From the NCBI RefSeq assembly GCF_002216685.1, contig NZ_CP022352.1, positions 62,001 to 126,000 on the forward strand: a stretch of 64,000 bases of DNA, in the 5' to 3' direction. Shown piece by piece: positions 10,201 through 17,699 of the stretch. Position numbers and translations under genes: made by a program. Within the stretch, counting starts at the first letter, position 1; every line of letters begins with the position of its first letter. The notes under the pieces were generated by a model. That model searched no databases. It saw nothing but the letters and a program-made list of their open reading frames with translations, and had not been told where the DNA came from. Origin of the DNA: Vibrio tarriae (GTDB lineage Bacteria; Pseudomonadota; Gammaproteobacteria; Enterobacterales; Vibrionaceae).

Positions 10201-10383
10201 AAACGGAATATAGACATCCGCAAACGTCACATCAATCTGCGGCTCTTCTTCTTTCGGCGTCACCATAACCGCAAATAACCCCATCAGCAAACCGACTAAG
10301 GCAAGCAGTGGTGTCATGGCTGAATTTTGAAAGGCCGCAGCGATGCGACCCGAAATACCGAGTCGACTATCCATGTCATTCAC
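7216..10383 (-). CDS. vexM: RND efflux pump, inner-membrane permease
   Basis: A 1055-residue protein of the resistance-nodulation-division type: one N-terminal membrane helix, a large periplasmic loop, a block of helices around residues 340-500 containing FSIGILVDDAIVVVENIHR (the proton-relay Asp pair of helix 4), a second periplasmic loop and a final helix block with IIVRNSILLVDF. These pumps export drugs, bile salts or solvents with proton uptake through an outer-membrane channel. The gene overlaps its adaptor gene by 8 bases, so the two are translationally coupled. From memory this pair corresponds to VexLM of V. cholerae; the symbol rests on that recollection. Confidence 0.85.
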   Translation of the reverse strand: MNDMDSRLGISGRIAAAFQNSAMTPLLALVGLLMGLFAVMVTPKEEEPQIDVTFADVYIPFPGASPREVESLVTTPAEQVISEIEGIDKIYSFSQPDGAMIVAIFKVGVPRNDAVVRIYNKLYSNKDWMPQGVGVGEPIIKPKGIEDVPIVTITLADKSDRFDQQQLTQVAHGLETELKRIPGTRDIYTIGGQNTIVDVRLDPAKMNGFGITLDQLNQSLPAANQSSPMLRLTHDNQEFPVQVGQFLTRVEEVKQLVVGLHNGKPVYLDDIATVSFGVNTPTQNVWTGDRDGIHPAVTIAVAKKGGENAVDVAKAVEARLVSLENQLIPQGIDVDITRDYGQTAADKSNTLIGKLAFATTAVVILVLLTMGWRESIVVGMAIIVTLMITLFASWAWGFTLNRVSLFALIFSIGILVDDAIVVVENIHRHMAMGKRKLSELIPPAVDEVGGPTILATLTVIAALLPMAFVSGLMGPYMSPIPINASMGMLISLAVAFVLSPWLAGKFLKAGHHHEEGKAANGIFHKIMSPFVTAPKQGRNRLFLLLTILALIAGSVMLPVFQAVVLKMLPFDNKSEFQIVLDMPEGSSLEKTQRVLFEMGVALNDVPEVRDYQIYAGTAAPINFNGLVRHYFMRNQANQGDIQVNLLGRKERHRDSHTIASQLRPQLNEIAQRFGGKVKVVEVPPGPPVWSPILAEVYGPTQEIRNEAARQVREIFRETKDIVDVDMYLPERHEKWQVVIDRSKAAHLQVPYASIVDALATAVGGKPITYLHSEHSKYPIPIQIQAIETAKVRLEQVLNMKVGSPNGHAYPLSDLVEVRQTRMDDYIVHKNLVPMVMVVGDMSGELDSPLYGMFEIGFALDEQMGLAQYYIHQPDGLSGVAVAWDGEWTVTYETFRDMGIAYAVGMVLIYLLVVAQFKSYLVPLIIMAPIPLTIIGVMPGHALLGAQFTATSMIGMIALAGIIVRNSILLVDFINQQVEQGMAFSEAVIQSAAVRAKPIMLTALAAMIGAVFILDDPIFNGLAISLIFGIFVSTVLTLLVIPVLYYVVMRKRFSAH

Positions 10384-11380
10384 CTTTTGCTGTTACTGCT
10401 CGTGTAGCAACCACATCACCTTGTTCAAGGCCAGAAAGCACTTCAACGTAGTCGCCATAATTTTGCCCCAAACGGACTGGGTTAAGTGCACGTTGGCCGT
10501 TATTCACTCGGTACACGGCACTCAATTCGGCACGGCGCAAAACGGCGCTGTTTGGAACCACTAAGACTTCTCGTTGACCATAATTGAATTCGGTTTTTAC
10601 CCACATACCAGGGACAAGTGCAGCAGTTTTCTCCGGCAGCTCAAGCCGAGTTTTGAAGGTATGTGATTGCGGATCGGCATAGCTAAACAAACTAAATTCT
10701 GTTGGCTTGAGTTGCTCACCTTGCGCGGTACGCACAGTAAATTGATCGACTTGAGAAACAAAAGGTTGATAGCGCTGAGGAATTTCCGTTTCCACTCGCA
10801 GTTCATCGAGCGAAAAACCACTAAGCAGTGGCGTACCCGGTGCAACGGTTTCACCCAATTCCACCATGCGCTTGGTAACAATGCCATCATAAGGTGCGGT
10901 GATATTAGTGTAACCCAAAGACTCTTTGGCTTGCTCCACCGCAGCTTGTGCCGATTTCACTGCGGCATCCGCACTGCGCGCGCGCGCTTCGGCACTGTCC
11001 ATTTGATCTTTGGAAATCGCCCCTTTGGGAAAAAGTTGGCGATAGCGGTTTAGCTGCGCTTGCGCTTCACGGTTTTGCGCATTGGCGCTCGCCAATTGAG
11101 CTTTAGCCGCATCAAGCGAAGCCGATTGTTGAACCGCACTGATTTCTAGCAGCACTTGGCCTTTCTTGACATAGTCATTGACATCGACATATAAGCTAAC
11201 CACTCGTCCCGAGGTTTGCGCCGCTAAAGAACCCTGATTGACAGGTTGCACAACGCCATCTAATTCGACCACCTGCGAGATCGACTCTGTTTTCACGGTA
11301 AACAGTTCGTTACTGTCTTGATTTTGAGCATAGCCCGAACTGGCGAGCACCAGTGCGATACTCCAACTTAACGCTTTCAT
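10376..11380 (-). CDS. vexL: RND efflux periplasmic adaptor (membrane fusion protein)
   Basis: A 334-residue protein with an N-terminal signal peptide (MKALSWSIALVLASSGYAQ), a lipoyl half-motif GRVVSLYVDVNDYVKKGQ near residue 52, a long coiled-coil hairpin rich in Ala/Gln (about 80-160) and the second lipoyl half NITAPYDGIVTKRMVELGE. This is the HlyD/AcrA adaptor layout that bridges an RND pump to an outer-membrane channel. It is the first gene of the pump operon. I see no dedicated regulator gene beside it, and no outer-membrane channel gene, so the pump probably uses TolC. Confidence 0.85.
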   Translation of the reverse strand: MKALSWSIALVLASSGYAQNQDSNELFTVKTESISQVVELDGVVQPVNQGSLAAQTSGRVVSLYVDVNDYVKKGQVLLEISAVQQSASLDAAKAQLASANAQNREAQAQLNRYRQLFPKGAISKDQMDSAEARARSADAAVKSAQAAVEQAKESLGYTNITAPYDGIVTKRMVELGETVAPGTPLLSGFSLDELRVETEIPQRYQPFVSQVDQFTVRTAQGEQLKPTEFSLFSYADPQSHTFKTRLELPEKTAALVPGMWVKTEFNYGQREVLVVPNSAVLRRAELSAVYRVNNGQRALNPVRLGQNYGDYVEVLSGLEQGDVVATRAVTAKGE

Positions 11381-11467
11381 CCTCTTCCCTCGCAGATTCT
11401 ACTTTCCCGCTTGTTGTCACACGGTATCGCGAACGCTTCAAGCGGGTCAGAGAGTGATTTCCTAGAT

Positions 11468-11498
11468 ACTGCCTAATAGACTAGTTGCATTAGGCAGT
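11468..11498 (-). terminator. Hairpin at end of the YedE operon
   Basis: A 10-bp perfect inverted repeat, ACTGCCTAAT at 11468-11477 and ATTAGGCAGT at 11489-11498, with an 11-base loop that overlaps the stop codon of the second YedE gene. There is no clear U-tract, so it may be a weak or factor-dependent terminator, or simply an mRNA-stabilising hairpin. Confidence 0.5.
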
Positions 11499-11948
11499 TT
11501 GTGTCTGAATTTCTTTACGATTTTTAATACAGATCAATAAATTAGTAACACCTAAGCCAAGCATCATTGCGGGAAAAAAGACCCATGCCCCTAAATTCCC
11601 TAACGCTAAGCTGGAAACAATCGGCCCCGGACAGATGCCAACCAATCCCCACCCTAAACCGAAGATCACAGATCCTGAGATCAAGCGACGATCAATCTTG
11701 GTGTTATTGGCCAAACAAAACACTTTGGCATTAACTGGCTTGGCTTTCGGTTTGATCAGCAAGAAATAAGCAGGCATGAAGACCACTAACGCGCCGCCCA
11801 TCACAAACATCAAACTGGGATCCCAAGCTCCTGCCACATCCAGAAACCCGATCACTTTTGCGGGATCCGCCATGCCAGATACCACCATTCCTAAGCCAAA
11901 TAACAGACCAGCGACGAGTGAAGTCACACGAAATAATACGTTATGCAT
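11490..11948 (-). CDS. YedE/YeeE-family transporter half (second)
   Basis: A 152-residue, four-helix membrane protein with FGLGMVVSGMADPAKVIGFL and GLGWGLVGICPGPIVSSLALG, the conserved features of YeeE/YedE (sulf_transp) half-proteins; the Cys in GICPGP is the conserved thiol. Related proteins take up thiosulfate or other sulfur species. It follows the first half-gene by 10 bases, so the two would form a pair like PmpA/PmpB. The ArsR-type gene upstream suggests control by reactive sulfur. Confidence 0.8.
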   Translation of the reverse strand: MHNVLFRVTSLVAGLLFGLGMVVSGMADPAKVIGFLDVAGAWDPSLMFVMGGALVVFMPAYFLLIKPKAKPVNAKVFCLANNTKIDRRLISGSVIFGLGWGLVGICPGPIVSSLALGNLGAWVFFPAMMLGLGVTNLLICIKNRKEIQTQTA

Positions 11949-11958
11949 ACCAACCCAC

Positions 11959-12378
11959 TTACATCAGATGAAGACGAACGAAAACCGTAATAGCAGCAAC
12001 CACCATAAACACACAGGTCGCAACGATGGAACGCTTAGAGAAGCGACCAATCCCGCAGATACCGTGTCCACTGGTACAGCCATTCGCCAGTCGTGTACCC
12101 ACGCCAACCAATAAACCTGCGGTCGCAAGCACAATACCACTTACACCAAAATCGGTAGGGACATGATGACCGAAGAGTCTTACGCCCATCACACCACCGG
12201 AAACCATGCCAACCACAAATAGCAGTCGCCATGCAAAATCCCGCGATTTAGGCGTCAGTAAGCCCGTCAAAATACCACTGATTCCGGCAATTTTTCCGTT
12301 CATCAGCAACATCAATGTCGCTGAAATCCCTAAAAGCATCCCTCCAATTAACGAGTCCCAAGGAATAGAAAACGTCAT
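11959..12378 (-). CDS. YedE/YeeE-family transporter half (first)
   Basis: A 139-residue, four-helix membrane protein. It carries VGVGTRLANGCTSGHGICGIGR at about residues 91-112, the signature of the other YeeE/YedE half, with two conserved cysteines thought to handle sulfur species in thiosulfate transporters of this family. It lies 16 bases after the ArsR-type gene and 10 bases before its partner, so all three are one transcript. Confidence 0.8.
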   Translation of the reverse strand: MTFSIPWDSLIGGMLLGISATLMLLMNGKIAGISGILTGLLTPKSRDFAWRLLFVVGMVSGGVMGVRLFGHHVPTDFGVSGIVLATAGLLVGVGTRLANGCTSGHGICGIGRFSKRSIVATCVFMVVAAITVFVRLHLM

Positions 12379-12394
12379 ACTTTCCTCTACTTAA

Positions 12395-12712
12395 TTATCG
12401 ACAAAACACATTCTGTAAACTTTGAATCAACGCGGTGATTCGGCTGTCAGCTAGGCTATAGAAAACTTGTTGTGATTCTTTACGCGCCTGAATAATGCCG
12501 TGTTTACGCAGCACGGTAAGATGCTGAGAAAACGCAGACTGACTCAATGTTGAACCTTGTTGTAACTGCCCAACCCCCATCTCGCGATTGGTCAGTTGGC
12601 ACAACACCATTAACCGTTCCGGATGAGCCATCACGCGCAGTAGCTCAGCAACTTCCACGGCATTACTCTTCATTTGTTCAATTTCAATGTGGTCATTGGC
12701 TTGCTTAGTCAT
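12395..12712 (-). CDS. bigR: ArsR-family repressor, probable persulfide sensor (BigR-like)
   Basis: A 105-residue winged-helix repressor with the recognition helix LSQSAFSQHLTVLRKHG. It lacks the usual ArsR metal site but has exactly two cysteines, Cys38 (LMVLCQL) and Cys104 (third-last region, NVFCR). That arrangement is the dithiol switch of the BigR/SqrR/YgaV/HlyU group, which sense hydrogen sulfide-derived persulfides by forming a tetrasulfide link. Its neighbours fit: two YedE-like sulfur transporters downstream and, divergently, a DUF2892 protein and a CoA-disulfide-reductase/rhodanese fusion. From memory this is the V. cholerae BigR homologue, a paralogue of HlyU; I have not compared sequences. 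Confidence 0.75.
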   Translation of the reverse strand: MTKQANDHIEIEQMKSNAVEVAELLRVMAHPERLMVLCQLTNREMGVGQLQQGSTLSQSAFSQHLTVLRKHGIIQARKESQQVFYSLADSRITALIQSLQNVFCR

Positions 12713-12750
12713 GGCTTATCCTCTAACTAAAATTTAACGAGATCATACAA

Positions 12751-12821
12751 ATATATTTATATTAGTCAATTCTTATTTAGCCACAATCAATTTAGATAAA
12801 ATTACATTAGACATACCTAAT
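12751..12821. promoter_or_regulatory. Candidate operators in the bigR divergent promoter region
   Basis: The 154-base gap between the divergent genes is very AT-rich and holds two short inverted repeats: ATATATTTATAT at 12751-12762 and ATTAG-ACATAC-CTAAT at 12806-12821. AT-rich dyads of this size are what BigR/SqrR-type repressors bind, so these are candidate sites for control of both transcripts. No footprint or consensus comparison was possible. Confidence 0.45.
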
Positions 12822-12866
12822 TTAGAGGCGTATAGTTTTGAACAAACAACAACGGAGGTTACCAAC

Positions 12867-13052
12867 ATGACGATTGAAAACGGTGTAAGAGTATTAGCTG
12901 GCAGCATGATTCTGCTTTCAGTCATTCTCACTTGGTTTGTTCACCCTAATTTTCTGTGGCTAACAGTATTTGTGGGCGTAAACCTGATCCAAAGCGCATT
13001 CACAGGATTTTGTCCTGCCGTCTTCTTTCTTAAGAAACTAGGATTACGTTAA
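12867..13052 (+). CDS. DUF2892 (YgaP-like) membrane protein
   Basis: A 61-residue protein made of two membrane helices around FVHPNFLWLTVFVGVNLIQSA, ending with FTGFCPAVFFLKKLGLR. This is the DUF2892 family, often found alone or fused to rhodaneses such as YgaP. The start is supported by GGAGG 9 bases upstream. It is followed 69 bases later by the rhodanese-containing reductase, which suggests that a membrane anchor and a sulfur-handling enzyme work together. Confidence 0.8.
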   Translation: MTIENGVRVLAGSMILLSVILTWFVHPNFLWLTVFVGVNLIQSAFTGFCPAVFFLKKLGLR

Positions 13053-13121
13053 CGACAGCCCAACACACTCTGCCTCATCGAGCTTGTGTGTTGGGATCTA
13101 GCAACTGATTTGGAGTAACTC

Positions 13122-14825
13122 ATGACGAAAATAGTGATTATTGGTGGTGTTGCAGGTGGTGCATCCGCAGCGGCTCGTGCTCGTCGACTCAGCGAAGACG
13201 CTGAAATCATCATGTTTGAACGCGGCCCCTATGTCTCTTTTGCCAACTGTGGCTTGCCATATCACATTGGTGGCGACATCAAAGAACGCAGCAATTTGCT
13301 GCTGCAAACGCCAGAGAGTTTTTTAGCGCGTTTTAATGTGGATGTGCGCACCATGAATGAAGTGTTGCGCGTGAATCGTGCGGCAAAAACCATTACCGTA
13401 CGTAATCTGCTCGACCAATCTGAGTATGATGAAAGCTATGATTTTCTTCTGCTTTCTCCTGGTGCTGGCCCAATCGTGCCACCTATCCCAGGGATTCAAA
13501 ACCCACTGACTCATTCGCTGCGTAACATTCCAGATATGGATAAGATCATCCAAACGCTGCAAATGAATAAACCAGAACATGCCACCGTGGTTGGCGGTGG
13601 TTTTATCGGGTTGGAAATGATGGAAGCCTTTCACCAACTGGGCATCAAAACCACGCTGATTGAAATGGCCGAACAAGTGATGACACCGGTCGATCGCGAA
13701 ATGGCGGGCTTTGCTCACGCTGAAATTCGCGCCAAAGGTATCGACCTGCGTTTAGGCGTGGCTTTGAAATCGGTCGAATACAGACCCGCAGCCACCTTAC
13801 CGAGCACGGAATCGGGTGAATCCCTTGAGCATAAACACGTGGAAGGCGAACTGGATTTGGTGCTCAGTAATGGTGACACCCTAACTACCGACATTTTGAT
13901 CATGGCGATTGGTGTACGCCCAGAAACCAAACTGGCCGCGGAAGCCGGTTTGCAGCTCGGTGAACTTGGCGGCATTTGGGTCAACGAGCAGATGCAAACC
14001 AGCGATCCGGCAATTTACGCGGTCGGTGATGCGGTTGAAGAGAAAGATTTTGTTACAGGTAAACAAACGCTGGTTCCACTGGCGGGGCCTGCTAACCGTC
14101 AAGGTCGTATGGCCGCAGATAACATGCTTGGTCGTAATGAAAGTTACCAAGGTACGCAAGGCACCGCGATTTGTAAGATCTTCGATTTAGCGGTGGCTTC
14201 GACCGGTAAAAACGAGAAACAGCTTAAACGTGAAGGCATTGCTTACGAAAAAGTGTATGTGCACACCGCAAGCCATGCGAGCTACTATCCGGGGGCGGAA
14301 GTAGTGTCGTTCAAGATGTTGTTTGATCCACAGACAGGCAAAATCTTCGGCGCACAGGCCGTGGGTAAAGATGGCATTGATAAGCGTATCGATGTGATGG
14401 CGGTTGCACAACGTGCAGGCATGACGGTTGAGCAGTTACAGCACCTTGAACTGACCTACGCTCCCCCATTTGGTAGTGCGAAAGATGTGATTAACCAAGC
14501 CGCCTTTGTCGCCACCAATCTGATGAAAGGTGATGCCAAAGCGATCCATTTTGATGAGATTGATAGCCTCACCGCAGATCAAGTGTTGCTTGATGTACGT
14601 AACCCGATGGAGCTACAAAACGTGGGTTACTTGCCCGGCGCAATCAATATCCCTGTTGACCAGTTGCGCCAGCGCATGAACGAGCTGCCGAATGACAAAG
14701 AGATTGTGATTTATTGCCAAGTAGGGTTACGCGGTAACGTAGCGTACCGTCAACTGGTCAATAACGGTTTTAAAGCACGCAACTTGATTGGTGGTTATCG
14801 TACTTATGTATATGCCCAAATGTAA
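13122..14825 (+). CDS. CoA-disulfide reductase / rhodanese fusion
   Basis: A 567-residue flavoprotein. It has an N-terminal FAD motif (IIGGVAGGASAAARARRL), the single active-site cysteine in SFANCGLPYHIGG (residue 43), an NAD(P)H-binding VVGGGFIGLEM, and the second FAD motif AIYAVGDAVEEKD. The last ~95 residues are a rhodanese domain with the catalytic loop IYCQVGLRGN. This is the CoADR-Rhd architecture, which reduces CoA disulfide, CoA persulfide or polysulfides. Its position beside the BigR-like repressor and sulfur transporters supports a role in persulfide removal. An old annotation name for such proteins is NADH oxidase. Confidence 0.85.
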   Translation: MTKIVIIGGVAGGASAAARARRLSEDAEIIMFERGPYVSFANCGLPYHIGGDIKERSNLLLQTPESFLARFNVDVRTMNEVLRVNRAAKTITVRNLLDQSEYDESYDFLLLSPGAGPIVPPIPGIQNPLTHSLRNIPDMDKIIQTLQMNKPEHATVVGGGFIGLEMMEAFHQLGIKTTLIEMAEQVMTPVDREMAGFAHAEIRAKGIDLRLGVALKSVEYRPAATLPSTESGESLEHKHVEGELDLVLSNGDTLTTDILIMAIGVRPETKLAAEAGLQLGELGGIWVNEQMQTSDPAIYAVGDAVEEKDFVTGKQTLVPLAGPANRQGRMAADNMLGRNESYQGTQGTAICKIFDLAVASTGKNEKQLKREGIAYEKVYVHTASHASYYPGAEVVSFKMLFDPQTGKIFGAQAVGKDGIDKRIDVMAVAQRAGMTVEQLQHLELTYAPPFGSAKDVINQAAFVATNLMKGDAKAIHFDEIDSLTADQVLLDVRNPMELQNVGYLPGAINIPVDQLRQRMNELPNDKEIVIYCQVGLRGNVAYRQLVNNGFKARNLIGGYRTYVYAQM

Positions 14826-14844
14826 TTGCTATTAAGAAAATTGG

Positions 14845-14868
14845 TAGCCAGCAATATATTGCTGGCTA
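14845..14868 (+). terminator. Hairpin after the CoADR-rhodanese gene
   Basis: A 24-base perfect palindrome, TAGCCAGCAATA/TATTGCTGGCTA, lies 19 bases after the stop codon. The following sequence (TTGCGT) is not a strong U-tract. It is the last recognisable chromosomal element before the array. Confidence 0.6.
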
Positions 14869-14896
14869 TTGCGTACTTGACTGTGTCTACACACGG

Positions 14897-14950
14897 CCCA
14901 TTGGGACTGGAAACGCCACGTGATGACAGTCCCTCTTAAGGCGTTTGTTA
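14897..14950 (-). repeat. Half VCR at the array end
   Basis: Only the inverse-core half of a VCR is present: similarity starts abruptly at CCCATTGGGACTGG and runs to GCGTTTGTTA. The core-site half (TAACGCCCGCC...) is missing and unrelated sequence takes its place at about 14896. It closes the DMT-transporter cassette (end repeats GTTAAGT/ACTTAAC). Without a core site it should not recombine. Confidence 0.85.
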
Positions 14951-14953
14951 AGT

Positions 14954-15835
14954 TCACCGTTTTACAAACCTTCGGCGGCTGATTAACACAATAAAAATCC
15001 CACCAAGAACAAGTATGCATGCAATAACTAATCGTATATCGATTGATTCAGAAACAAATAAAACACCACCAATAGCCGCTATAACAGGAACGGATAACTG
15101 AACCACTGCAGCTTCAATCTCTGTTAAACCACTTAGTGCGATATACCAAATCGTATAGCCTAACGCTGAAGCAAACGCCCCCGAAGCAACGGCCAATATC
15201 GCTCCATAAAATGAAATATCCATTAATGGAAAAGTAATTACAATCAAAGCCATTATTAAAGGAACTGTGTACTTAAAGTTAGAGGCAGTATCTCTCATCG
15301 GATCAATTGAACCACGACCAACCGATGTGTACATTCCCCAGGCAATACCAGATAGTCCCATTAGAATAAATCCAGAGAGACTAGGAGCAGTTAGCGTTGG
15401 ATATACTAAGTAAGCAAGACCCGAAAAAGAAATGCAAACCCCTAGCCACTCTGATATATGCAATATTTTCCCCTTAAAGACACTGCTAGTTATCATTGTT
15501 AGCTGGACGGCACCAAATAGAACTAGCGCCCCTGTCCCTGTATCCAAGGAGGTGTAAGCATATGAAAATGTAATTGCATAAACAAATAGCATTAATGCAG
15601 ATTTCCAGTTACCAGATCTTTTTTCTGAAGTATTTGTTGATTGCTTAGCTTTAAAACTCAATAAAACTAGAAACATTAAAACGCCAGATAAAAGACGAAT
15701 CGCAGTAAAACTTGGTGCATCAATGACATCATCTTTCAACGCAATTCGGCACAATACAGAATTTGCAGCAAACGCAATTAATGCTATGACGGTATAGCAT
15801 ATCGTCTGGATATTTTTATTTACTGTTTTCATCAA
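14954..15835 (-). CDS. EamA/DMT-family transporter (last cassette gene)
   Basis: A 293-residue protein with ten predicted membrane helices in two EamA repeats; ALVLFGAVQLTMITSSVF (near residue 108) and ALGYTIWYIALSGLTEIEAAVVQLSVPV (about 227-254) are typical. Drug/metabolite transporters export varied small molecules, and the substrate is not readable. The stop lies 4 bases before the half VCR, and the cassette start (GGGACTTAACG at 15849) pairs with its end, so this is a complete integron cassette gene and the last one of the array. Confidence 0.85.
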   Translation of the reverse strand: MMKTVNKNIQTICYTVIALIAFAANSVLCRIALKDDVIDAPSFTAIRLLSGVLMFLVLLSFKAKQSTNTSEKRSGNWKSALMLFVYAITFSYAYTSLDTGTGALVLFGAVQLTMITSSVFKGKILHISEWLGVCISFSGLAYLVYPTLTAPSLSGFILMGLSGIAWGMYTSVGRGSIDPMRDTASNFKYTVPLIMALIVITFPLMDISFYGAILAVASGAFASALGYTIWYIALSGLTEIEAAVVQLSVPVIAAIGGVLFVSESIDIRLVIACILVLGGIFIVLISRRRFVKR

Positions 15836-15854
15836 ATAAATGCCTATTGGGACT

Positions 15855-15916
15855 TAACGCCCGCCTAATAGACTGGAAACGCCACGCGTTGACAGCCCAT
15901 AATGAGGTGTCTGTTA
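15855..15916 (-). repeat. Short 62-bp VCR derivative
   Basis: The site keeps both outer ends, TAACGCCCGCCTAA and a diverged TGAGGTGTCTGTTA, plus the GACTGGAAACGCCACGCGTTGACAGCCC hairpin segment in shortened form, but lacks about 60 internal bases. It closes the decayed recurring cassette at its right. Core and inverse core still match the consensus, so it could be a natural mini-attC. Confidence 0.75.
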
Positions 15917-16099
15917 GCTTCATAACCTATTGTTTAACAATGATTTTTAAACGACTTTTGTTGAAGGGCATTTTACGCAAAGGCATCAAGCAAACACACA
16001 TCCAACACCAAAAGCTGTGGAGTTATGAAAGCTGAATGCTAAGAGCTAAATTTTCACGACAAATGAGCTTAGATTCTGATGACTTTTGTTTCAAGAAGC
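15917..16099 (-). repeat. Decayed recurring (DUF645-like) cassette r1
   Basis: This stretch starts GCTTCATAACCTATTGTTTAACAATGA and ends TTTCAAGAAGC, the ends of the recurring cassette described at 24441, but about 230 internal bases are deleted. No conserved reading frame remains. The terminal repeat GTTAGCTTC/GAAGCTAAC is intact. Confidence 0.75.
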
Positions 16100-16221
16100 T
16101 AACACATGTTTAAAGGCTGCAGAGTACCACAAAACTCATTTACAGTAGCCATATAACCATCGCAGCTCAAAAAGGGAGAAAATGTACTCGCTAGCAACCC
16201 TTTTTGAGCTATTTGTATGCT
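16100..16221 (-). repeat. Strongly decayed VCR with a 13-bp dyad
   Basis: VCR-like pieces are visible (TAACACATGTTTAAAGGCTG, ACCACAAAACTCA, ATAACCATCGCAGCTCAA), but the right half is replaced by a 13-bp perfect inverted repeat: AGCTCAAAAAGGG at 16164-16176 and CCCTTTTTGAGCT at 16198-16210. It follows the stop of the choloylglycine-hydrolase gene, so the dyad could also act as a transcription terminator. Confidence 0.6.
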
Positions 16222-16238
16222 GATGCCTAAGATGCGCT

Positions 16239-17369
16239 CTACATCTGAATTGGGGTGACATCCTCAATGTCTTCAGCCTTTACTCTGTCGAGAGGAATTA
16301 GAATTGGCTTACGCAATGAAACGAAGTCAATTTTGCTTACATCAATTGAGCGAACCCGTCTATTATGCTGTGTGTGGTAATACAAGGTTTTGTTCTTCGT
16401 ATCATAAATCGTGGTCCAGATAGTAGAGCTTCGCATGATGTCCTTCGTTTCTTTTGCTTCCTTCTCACCCTCACCGGCGCCTTCAGCGGCTCCAAGTGGC
16501 AAGTTGAAATTATCTAATATACGGAACAATTCGTAGACCGTCTCAGACCCAGTTGCTGTAGACCGAGCAGTCTGAGAAAAAGCGACAGCACGAACGAATC
16601 GCGAAGGAGGCGTATTATCTCCGGGCAATCCGATCATACCGCTTCCGGCACCTAGTGGAGAAAAATCCATATTTTCAATTCTCTTGGTCGGCAAGGATAC
16701 ATGCGATAAGTTGAGATAATTCCGCAGGTTGGTCATATGCCAATCATAGTTTGGAGCATTGGTTATAACACCAAGAGGGGCTTCAAAGATCGTAAGTTCA
16801 CCCTTTATATATTCGATCACAACAGCTTTTCCACTAGGCTCTGTGATGATGTAATGTGCGGGCGGAGCAAAACCAAGAGATGGTGAGATTACTGGCGTTA
16901 CATACACTTTGGTGAGTGCAAGTTTAGCTTCATCTATCGTTTCAGAAGTAGAAAGTAAATAAGGTATTACATCTCCGGGACCTATACTTACATTCGACTT
17001 GGCTGGATCATATTGCTGATACTGGGTAAACCCTGGAAGATAGAACCCATTGACAGTGAGTCCCTTCTCATTCATACCATCAAGAATCAGTCCCTCCCCC
17101 ATAGCTGGAGCATCCAAGCCTATAAAGCCATGTTGAGCTTTCCAGTTTAAGCCGGGCTTACTGTCAGGAGTCTGACCGGAGAATTGGTGTCCACGGGGAA
17201 CAATTACAACTCTGGATTGAAGATCGAAGGAACCCCATTCCATGGTGCGACCAAAAACTACCGCTCCATCTTGTGACTTTAGGGTAACTCCAGTGCAAGC
17301 ATCGGCAACCGATGTTATAGAAAAAGTAGCAATTACAGACAGCAACGCTACGAGTGGTCTCGTCAACAT
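16239..17369 (-). CDS. Choloylglycine hydrolase / penicillin V acylase family protein
   Basis: A 376-residue protein with a signal peptide ending ADA, directly followed by Cys25 in ACTGVTL. In this Ntn-hydrolase family the cysteine after processing is the nucleophile. Further family landmarks are VVFGRTMEWGSFD, the Asn in VITNAPNYDWHM and the Arg near SRFVRAVAFSQTA. Members hydrolyse conjugated bile acids, penicillin V or acyl-homoserine lactones, usually from the periplasm in Gram-negative bacteria. It lies between two decayed VCR-like sites, so it is probably an old cassette, though its end repeats are no longer clear. Confidence 0.8.
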   Translation of the reverse strand: MLTRPLVALLSVIATFSITSVADACTGVTLKSQDGAVVFGRTMEWGSFDLQSRVVIVPRGHQFSGQTPDSKPGLNWKAQHGFIGLDAPAMGEGLILDGMNEKGLTVNGFYLPGFTQYQQYDPAKSNVSIGPGDVIPYLLSTSETIDEAKLALTKVYVTPVISPSLGFAPPAHYIITEPSGKAVVIEYIKGELTIFEAPLGVITNAPNYDWHMTNLRNYLNLSHVSLPTKRIENMDFSPLGAGSGMIGLPGDNTPPSRFVRAVAFSQTARSTATGSETVYELFRILDNFNLPLGAAEGAGEGEKEAKETKDIMRSSTIWTTIYDTKNKTLYYHTQHNRRVRSIDVSKIDFVSLRKPILIPLDRVKAEDIEDVTPIQM

Positions 17370-17417
17370 TTGAATTTCCTTTGGTTTTGGTTAAGGCACA
17401 TGACAATGATAGTAGGC

Positions 17418-17513
17418 TAACTCCCGCCTAAGGGATTAATACATTACACAGAATTTAATCACAACACCACAGACAGAGAATGCCATATTTGCAACACCTT
17501 CTCAGGTATTTTC
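17418..17513 (-). repeat. Strongly decayed VCR
   Basis: TAACTCCCGCCTAAGGGATTAATACATTACACAGAATTTAATCACAACACCA is recognisable as a VCR core half. The right half has decayed beyond alignment by eye and ends near TTTTCTAGCTTCG. Confidence 0.6.
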
Positions 17514-17690
17514 TAGCTTCGTAAGCATCATTTGACAATGATTTTTATATACTTTTTTTGAAAATGATTTTATTAAAAAGTGCCAGATAAACATACGCCC
17601 AACACCAGAAGTTGTGAAGTGAACGACTAATGCCAGACGCACAGAAGGTAAATTGTAAAACTTGAACGCTAAAAACTGATTTTTAAGCTG
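17514..17690 (-). repeat. Decayed recurring (DUF645-like) cassette r2
   Basis: Scattered matches to the recurring cassette (CTAGCTTCGTAAGCATCATTTGACAATGATTTTT, CCCAACACCAGAAGTTGTGAAGTGA, CTTGAACGCTAAAAACTGATTTTT) occur in the right order with large deletions. Its right end is lost at the IS30-type element. Confidence 0.65.
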
Positions 17691-17699
17691 GATTCATAT

